Source: Elymus sibiricus (Eukaryota > Streptophyta > Magnoliopsida > Poales > Poaceae). Taken from it: a stretch of DNA of 64,000 nt. Of this stretch, positions 56,836 through 64,000 are shown in pieces; position 1 is the first letter of the stretch, and each line of letters opens with the position of its first letter. Location: NCBI GenBank assembly GCA_039707655.1, contig CM077665.1:137349148-137413147 (forward strand). The letters run 5' to 3'. Position numbers and translations under genes: made by a program. The notes under the pieces are model-generated. The model did not search any database, had not been told where the DNA came from, and saw only the letters and a list, made by a program, of their open reading frames with translations.

Positions 56836-56982
56836 TGTATGAGATTATGATTGCACGATGTATTGCTCTTCGTACATAGGCACGTATATATGATGTACAA
56901 AGGTGGGCCACGGACCTCAACTATACAAGGAACTAGGAGGCGGGCCCAATACACAATATGCACGTAACACATATACTCAACA
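56836..56982 (-). repeat. Element C 5' LTR
   Basis: Partner of 34697-34843, one difference by eye. Followed inward by the PBS and a GGC-repeat leader (56700-56810). Confidence 0.92.
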
Positions 56983-57475
56983 AGGAGGACCGGACCGGCC
57001 TTGCTGCGCTGGTGCGCGCTGGCCGTGAGAGCGCAACTGCTGCTGGTGGATGCTGGTACTCCATTGTTGTTGTAGGTATGTTTATGTAGGCTAGCCATGA
57101 TGGTTCGAGAAAAGGAACTGTAGCTATGGAACCCTGTAGGCTGTGCTGTGCGCTGTGGCATGCGCAACGTCAGGTAGCGTTGTGTAGGTAGTGGTTCGTT
57201 GTTGCTCCACTACTGACTAAGCTATGGTAGTATGGTACTACTGATACTGATACTGATACTATCGAGGGAGAAAAGTTGTTGCTCCATGCCCACATTGCAT
57301 AGGTGCGGGTGGGATCGGGACATTTGTAGACATTGGTAGGAGTACTACAGTACTCATACTGCTGGTACTGTCGAGAGAGAAAAGTTATTGCGTCATGCAG
57401 ACTTGCGGGCCCTAGGCGATTAGCTAGGCTTTTCTAACAGTAAAAGGTAAAAATAAAAAAACTTCAGAGAAATAT
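56983..57475 (+). other. Displaced 3' flank/UTR of the PI-PLC gene
   Basis: After the AGGAG duplication the DNA resumes the PI-PLC 3' region. It is GC-rich then mixed, with (CTGATA)n near 57240 and two copies of a GTACTACTGATAC / GAGAGAAAAGTT block (57236-57280, 57340-57390). No frame. How far the transcript extended is unknown. Confidence 0.6.
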
Positions 57476-57479
57476 GTTT

Positions 57480-59506
57480 AGGACATCCTTAAACTACCTG
57501 TAACCGTCGGGATCGCATGGTCCACACGTATTTTGTTATCGTGCCTATATCCCGTCCGCGGGCCGGTCCAAACGTAATTTTTTTCGTAAACCGAAAGCAA
57601 ACGGGGAGAGGGGCCTTTGGAGGAGTCCGGACAGCAGCCACGTAGGATTCTGACTCCCGTGGTCCACCCAAAACCCCTCCGTAGTACCCCACGCCTAAAT
57701 TCTTTCATCTTCCTCTGCATCTGTTTTCTCTTTTGCAGACGCGGCCGCTCCACCGCTGCGGCCGCCCTGCTCCACCCTTTTCGGAACTCGATGACCCCCT
57801 CACCCCCACCTCTACATCAGGCTTCACACCGATTCTGCTTCGGTGTCGGTCCATACCTCTCCTCCGTCCACGGTACAGGTAGCATCCGCCCCTACGGTAG
57901 TCACCATGCCCGACTAGTGTTTGTTGAAATATCCGTGCTAAAAAATCCGTCGCTTCTTCTTTGAAGCAATGGATGTGGATATGGAGCACATATACGAGCA
58001 CTATGTTGAGTCGTCTGGCCACTCGCCCGACAAGGAGGACTACAAGGATGAGACGACGATGATGCGGTTGATCGTTGCAGACGCGGAGCGTGTAGAAGAT
58101 CATATTTTCAATTTCAAGGGATCAATCAAGGGTCATCGTGCAACAGGGCACACGGCCATCTGACGTTGATGGACGACTACTTTGCCCCCAATGCCTTATT
58201 CGCTGACAATTTCCGTCGACGCTTTCAGATGTGAAAAAATGCCTTTGATCATCTCTATCATGGCGTCTAGTCCTCTGATGACCAGTTTATCTTGAAGAAG
58301 GATGACGTAGGAAGGATTGGGTTCTATGGTTACCAGAAGTGCATGGCCGCATTGCGGATGCTTGCATATGGCACAACCGCTGATTCGTGGGACGAATACC
58401 TATGAATGTTTGAGAGTACATGTGGAGATGCCATGGTCAGATTTGCTACTACCCTAGTCTCAGTGTTTGGACCTCAATGCCTAAGGGAACCAACTATCGC
58501 AGACACCGAAAGGATCTTGGCAATGTTTGAAGCAAGAGGGTGGGCATGCTTGCTCGGACCACTTGACTGCATGCATTGAAGATAGAAGAACCGTCCAAAG
58601 CTCTACAAGGGCAATACCAGGATCATGTTAAAGCCCGCTCATCATTCTTGAAGAAGTTGCAGCAAAAGATCTTTGGATTTAGCAAGCTTTCTTTGGCATG
58701 CCCGGGTCTCAAAGTGACATCAATGTGTTGCAGCGATCACCATTGTTTGCTAGGCCGACTGAAAGGAAAATTCCTCCTTGCCACCATACGGTCAATGGGC
58801 ATGAAAACAACATGAGATACAATCTGATTGACGATATCTATCATCTGGGGGCTACCTTTGTGAAGACTATTTCCGATCCAGTTGTTAGAAAAAGTCTCAG
58901 TTTGCCCAAAGACAAGAGGCAGCTAGAAAGGATGTTGAGAGGGCATTTAGAGTTCTACAGGCCCGTTTTGTAGTTGTACGTGGACATGCTAAACAATGGG
59001 ACATTATGGAAGGTGATGACATGTTGTGTGATCATGCACAACATGATCATGGAGGGTGAGGGTGAGGATGCTTCCGTAGCTCTTGAATTTCAAAATATGG
59101 GTGAGCTTATCGAACTTCCAAAGTAGAATCAACAAATTTGGCATCGAACAACTCATGATCAAGTGAAGGAAGATTTGATTGAACATCTGTGGACGGATAA
59201 AGGGGACAACTAGTACCATGTGCTAGTAAATTCAAGGTCGAACTGCTATATTTGAGTACTTTGTTGGATGATAATATTTAAAATTGAACTAATACTGGAT
59301 TTGAACATTTGAACAATTTTTAGCTAACAGAAACTAGATATGCAACTATTTTGAGTGTGCGGACTGGATTTTTTTGGGACGGATGAATGCAGGTAGCTTT
59401 GGATGACCGTCTCCCACATCAGCGTGTGCGGACTATCCCATTCCCCGGTCCACGAATGGATGCGGTGTCTGTTTTGGGAGTCAGCTTTGGAGGCCCTTAG
59501 TCATCA
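57480..59506 (+). mobile_element. Possible extent of the Harbinger-like transposon
   Basis: GGGCCTTTGGAGGAGTCCGGAC near 57613 and the inverse of CAGCTTTGGAGGCCC (59489-59503) both read GGGCCT outward, and TTA follows the right one. The pairing is weak and no matching TTA lies on the left, so the boundaries are tentative. Confidence 0.35.
57969..59212 (+). pseudogene. PIF/Harbinger transposase relic
   Basis: Blocks in order but in changing frames: MDDYFAPNALFADNFRRRFQ near 58170, GYQKCMAALRMLAYGT near 58330, REPTIADTERILAMFEARG near 58487, LLGPLDCMH near 58553, FFGMPGSQSDINVLQRSPLF near 58690, HTVNGHENNMRYNLIDDIY near 58785, GATFVKTI, and CCVIMHNMIMEGEGED near 59022. This order is that of plant PIF/Harbinger DDE transposases. 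Stops (for example TGA inside DEYL*MFES near 58406) and frameshifts make it dead. A companion Myb-like ORF was not seen. Confidence 0.75.
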
Positions 59507-61285
59507 AACTATTTCCTTCAAATTATACATACATGGGGTAAAACGACTTTTAAGGAAAGTTTTTTAGATGAGCTATTGAAGTTACTCTAAGGCCCCACAT
59601 GGCTAATGTACCAAAATAACCGTAACCGATGAATAGAAGAGTAGTTTGAAAGGATCCATCCTAAAGACATAGGAACGCAAATGAACGAATACAGACCCAA
59701 TCAAATCCATCGAAGACAAACAATGATCAAATACCGTGAGATCCGTCGGAGACACACCTTCACACATCCTCCAACGATGTTAGACGCACCATCGAGACGG
59801 GTGCTAGACATAAAAAAACTTTACCTTCAAGGAGCTGCCGCCGCTTTGCTTTCTTGAGCAGGACACACATCTATCTATGCCTTAATAAAGGACATTGTGT
59901 TTCTTCGATCTTTTAGTCCGTTCACCCATATTATAAATTTTCTTCCACCCAAAATAATTATTTGCTTTTGTGCACGATGCTGTTACCATTCGTTTTTACC
60001 CCTCAATCGCTGTTTTTTCTTCTTCTTTCGAACGCGCACACTGATGTCTATTGGGCCTCATCCGCTGCCCGAACAAAGACGATCCAACAACACGGTCAGG
60101 GAGAAATGAGTCAAAAATAATTGTTAGAGTGGAGACTCAAACTTGTGACCTACCAACCTGTTCCTAAATGCGAAGTCAACTTAGCTAGCTATCCCCTTCA
60201 AAAAAAAAAACTTAGCTAGCTATCATCACGAAAGAAGATGAGGTTTGCAATCTTTCATATACGTGTGCGGTGTGCCATACTAGATGGATTTCAACATACG
60301 AATCACAATGGCTACACAACATGTAAACACAAGGATCTATTGAATTGTCTCACCTCACTTTCTTACATATAATATCACCAATTTATATATGTCTATGAAT
60401 TGAAATTAATATGCCGCCTCAAGAAGTGGGTTCCTTTTGGTCATAAATATGAGCATAAAAGAAAGGGATTAAAAGAAGGAATAAATGCCACTCTTGTGTG
60501 GAAGTAAGAAAAATAAATAAAGAAGGAATAAATCCCGCTATTATGAGCAGTTAAGCACGAAGGAAAAAATAGAAAAAAAATTGACAGGAAATAAATAAAT
60601 AAATTATAATAACGAATAAATAAATTCCGCTCTCTATGCATGTGGCTATGGGATAGAGGACCCATTAAATCCTCTTATAAGCAGGAAGGAAGGATCCCGC
60701 AATAAAAAAAGCAGGAAGGAAGGAAACAAAATAAAAGAAGGAATGAGTGCGAAGGAAAGAAATTAAGAGAAGAAATAAATTCAGCTGGAATAATGAAATC
60801 AGAAGAACTCTGAGATGGGAGAGGACCCACTTAATAAATTAGATGATACCCCGTGCGTTGATGCAAAACTTTCTACCATCTTTAATGAGACCCAAAGAAA
60901 TGCATACATAAGATGAATGCAATGAAAAAATATAGTATCAATTGAAGATCCAATAAAATATTGATAACGTCATTTGAAATGAACAAATGCAGTTTTCTAC
61001 CAACATAAATACATTTAACATTACATGCAACCATTCCTGTCATTAGCAACTGGACTTGTAAGAACATTGATAGAAGTCATGGTACAACTGGTTGCGTTAT
61101 AGTGATTCTAAAAGAAGCATTTGTTCACATGTACGCAAATGTTCAAATTCTTGTAGAGAGATGGCCATATGATGGTACGTGTAAAGAACACCTGAAACCT
61201 AGTAGTCATGTCATCATACGACGTATGTTCTAAACATCCAAAGACACCATGAAAACATACACATCATGAAAACATACAACCATAT
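59507..61285. other. AT-rich spacer without recognised gene
   Basis: Purine-rich AAGGAAGGAA/AAATAAATAA low complexity at 60460-60790. A short repeated CTTAGCTAGCTATC occurs at 60179 and 60210. No frame with recognisable features. Confidence 0.35.
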
Positions 61286-63025
61286 TGTTGGGGAACGTTG
61301 CATGGGAAACAAAATTTCCCGCGCACACGCAAGATCTATCCATGAAGATGCATAGCTACGAGTGGGGGAGTGTATCTACATACCCTTGTAGATTGCTAAG
61401 AGGAATCATATATAACGTGGTTGATGTAGTGGTACTCTTCAAGATCCAATCACGATCCAGCGCCGAACGGACGACACCTCCGCCTTCAGCACATGTGCGG
61501 CTCAATGACGTCCCCGCCTCCTCGATCCAGCGAGCAAGGGAGGAGTAGTAGATGGGATCTCGACCATCATGACAGCATGATGGATATGGTGGTGGAGCAG
61601 TGCCAGCAGGGCTTCGCCAAGCGCTACTAGAACTACGAACGGAGGAGCAACAGAGCAACAGGAGAGAGAGGGGTGCCAAGGGCTTGGTATGTACTCTTGG
61701 GGACCCTCCTCCCCTCTATATATATTGGTGGAGGGGCGTGGTGGACAGCCCCTCCAAGCCCTAGGGGCGCAGCCAAGGGGGAGGAGGTGGAATCCTAGTC
61801 CTCCTCCTTCCCTTCCATACAAAGGTGGACTTTCCACCTTTCCTAATTGCATGGGCCTTTAGGGACTTGTGCGCCTGGCCCAATAAGGCCATGATGCCTC
61901 CCCTCAACCCATGCTGACCCTTGGGACGTGGTGGCACCCTTGGTGGACTTCCGGACTCCTCCAGAAGTTTCCGGAAGCTTCCCGGTACAATACCGAAAAA
62001 ACGGAAACTTTTTCTAGAACCCTGAAAACAACTTTCCATATATAAATCTTTATCTCCGGACCATTTCGGAGCTCTTCTTCACGTCCGGGATCTCATCCGG
62101 GACTCCGAACAACATTCGGTCACCAACATACATAACCCAATAATACTATATCTTCATTGAACGTTAAGCGTGTGGATCCTACGGGTTCGAGAATCATGTA
62201 GACATGACCGAGACACCTCTATGGTCAATAACCAATAGAGGGACCTGGATGCCCATATTGGTTCCTACATATTCCACGAAGATCTTTATCGGTCGAACCA
62301 CGATGTCAAGGATTCAGTCAATCCCATATGCAGTTCCCTTTGTCCAGTGGTATCTTACTTGCCCGAGATTCGATCGTCGGTATCTCCATACCTAGTTCAA
62401 TCTCATTAATGACAAGTCTCTTTACTCGTTCCGTAATACAAGATCCCGTGACTAACTCCTTAGCCACATTGCTTGCAAGCTTCTTGTGATGTTGTATTAC
62501 CGAGAGGGCCCAGAGATACCTCTCCATCATACGGAGTGACAAATCCCAGTCTCGATCCATGCCAACCCAACAGACACCCTTGGAGATACCTGTAAAGTAC
62601 CTTTATGATCACCCAGTTACGAAGTGACGTTTGATACACACAAGGTATTCCTTCGATGTCAGTGAGTTGCAAGATCTCATGGTCTTAGGAACAGATACTT
62701 GATATGAAGAAAGCATTAGCAATAAACTAAGTGATACGATCAAATGCTAAGCTTACGGTTGGGTCTTGTCCATCACATCATTCTCCTCATGATGTGATCC
62801 CGTTATCAAATGACAACTCATGTCTATGGTTAGGAAACCTTAACCATCTTTGATCAACGAGCTAGTATAGTAGAGGCTCGTAGGGACACGGTGTTGTTTA
62901 TATATCCACACATGTATTTAAGTTTCCGGTCAATACAATTCTAGCATGGATAATAAACGATTATCATGAACAGGGAAATATGATAATAACCAATTTATTA
63001 TTGCCTCTAGGGCATATTTCCATCA
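61286..63025 (-). repeat. Element D 3' LTR (BARE/Angela-like, older)
   Basis: 1740 bp, on plus from TGTTGGGGAACGTTGCATGG to GGCATATTTCCATCA. Clearly homologous to the A and B LTRs at both ends, but the middle (about 61560-62040) differs and the palindrome array is absent. The TATA box is TATATATA (61717-61724). A CTTCCGGAAGC-type palindrome-rich stretch lies near 61965. The terminal CCATCA shows a mutated inverted end. The likely target duplication is CATAT (61281-61285); its partner lies outside the window. Confidence 0.88.
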
Positions 63026-64000
63026 GTCTCCCACTTGCACTAGAGTCAATAATCTAGTTCACATCACCATGTGATTAACACCGAATGAGTTCTGGGGTAT
63101 GATCATGTTTTGCTTGTGAGATAGGTTTTAGTCAACGGGTCTGCAACACTCAGATCTGTATGTACTTTGCAAATTTCTATGTCATGCTGTAGATGCTGCT
63201 ACTACACCTCACTTGGAGCTCCGGTTCGCGACTCAGAGTCATCCGGATCGGTGTCAAAGCTTGCATCAATGTAACCCTTTACAACGAACTCTTTATCACC
63301 TCCATAACCGAGAAACATTTCCTTAGTACTCTTTAGGTACCTATGGATAATTTTGACCGTTGTCCAGTGATCCACTCCTGGATCACTCTTGTACCCCTCT
63401 TGCCAGACTCATAGCAAGGCACATATCAGGTGTAGTACACAACATGGCATACATTATAGAGCCTATGGACGAGGCATAGGGAACGACCTTCGTCCATTCT
63501 CTTTCTTCTATCATGGTCGAGCTTTGAGTCTTAATAAACTTCACACCTTACAGTATAGGCAAGGACTCCTTCTTTGACTGATCCATTTTGAACTCCTTCG
63601 AAATCTTGTCAGATATGTGCTCTGTGAAAGTCTTATCAGGCGTCTTGATCTATCTCTATAGATCTCGATGCCCAATTATGTAAGCAGCTTTACCCAGGTC
63701 TTTCTTTGGGAAACACCTTTCAAACAATCCTTTTATGTTTTTCAGAAATTCTACATCATTTCCAATCAACAACATGTCATCCACATATACTTATCAGAAA
63801 TGCCATAGAGCTCCCACTCACTTTCTTGTAAATACAAGCTTCTCCAAACTTGTATAAACCCATAAGCTTTGATCACCTCATCAAAGCGAAGGTTCCAACT
63901 CCGAGATGCTTTCACTAGCCCATAAATGGAACACTGGAGCTTGCACACTTTGTCAGCATTTTTAGGATCGACCAAACCCTCCGGCTGCATCATATACAAC
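63026..64000 (-). pseudogene. Element D pol C-terminal part, decayed and cut by the window end
   Basis: The PPT GTCTCCCACTTGCACTAGAG follows the LTR. RNase H/RT sequence corresponds to element A 38419-39700, but about 250-300 bases are missing near 63200 and frameshifts abound. One segment still reads MMQPEGLVDPKNADKVCKL near 63940-63999. Not functional. Confidence 0.85.

Larger units (their letters stand above)
34697..56982 (-). mobile_element. Copia element C, 4.2 kb without its nested insert
   Basis: 147 bp LTRs (34697-34843 and 56836-56982) begin TGTATGAG and end CTCAACA, and differ by one base by eye (ACATAACAC / ACGTAACAC). The target duplication is AGGAG (34692-34696, 56983-56987). 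The PBS TGGTATCAG (complement of 56827-56835), adjacent to the 5' LTR, matches the initiator-Met tRNA 3' end. The PPT GCGGGGGG lies next to the 3' LTR at 34844-34851. Domain order is protease, integrase, RT, RNase H, i.e. Copia. It sits 82 bp after the PI-PLC stop and is itself split by element A. Confidence 0.92.

Noticed and set aside
56983..57167. N-terminal extension of the element C frame beyond its 5' LTR
   Set aside because: It lies in host flank outside the LTR and cannot be part of the element's protein.

Overview
Overall. This is plant nuclear DNA, almost certainly from a Triticeae grass (wheat, barley or relatives). The grounds are nested BARE-1/Angela/WIS-like Copia elements, Stowaway MITEs with CTCCCTC ends, a 7.8 kb LINE, and GC-rich grass-type exons with GT-AG introns. 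About three quarters of the window is mobile DNA. Nothing prokaryotic was seen.

Layout. (1) 1-2171: a remnant of a Gypsy-like retrotransposon holding a 1412 bp solo LTR with a TGCTG target duplication. (2) 2172-3805: a broken hAT/TTF-type zinc-finger transposase-derived gene, followed by LINE and MITE debris. (3) 4776-12600: a minus-strand tandem cluster of three intronless TIM17-type mitochondrial import genes and a fourth 5'-end fragment, separated by foldback MITEs. (4) 12.6-24.6 kb: gene-poor repeat DNA with one compact gene, a three-exon B12D/MLRQ-like mitochondrial protein (19020-19536, +). (5) 24959-34614: an eight-exon gene (+) for a secreted or anchored PI-PLC X-domain protein of 382 codons, complete except that exon 5 is split by a full-length L1-type LINE (25921-33727, minus, 14 bp target duplication). 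(6) 34697-56982: a nested stack in the 3' flank of the PI-PLC gene. A 4.2 kb Copia element with 147 bp LTRs (element C) is split by a BARE/Angela-like element (A, 36562-54631), itself split by a close relative (B, 40219-49252) with an uninterrupted 1327-codon gag-pol frame. All three have perfect 5 bp target duplications. (7) 56983-64000: the displaced 3' flank of the PI-PLC gene, a decayed PIF/Harbinger transposase, AT-rich DNA, and the 3' LTR and pol end of a fourth, older BARE/Angela-like element (D) that runs off the window.

How it fits together. The host genes are ordinary: two mitochondrial protein loci and one phosphodiesterase-like gene. The insertions can be ordered: C into the PI-PLC 3' flank, A into C, B into A. 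The LINE hit the same gene separately. I did not find an undescribed multi-gene system. The most unusual signals are a six-copy palindrome array upstream of the TATA box in the A and B LTRs but not in D, a tRNA-like A-box/B-box segment at the LINE 5' end, the ATGA-coupled LINE ORFs, and the TIM17 amplification.
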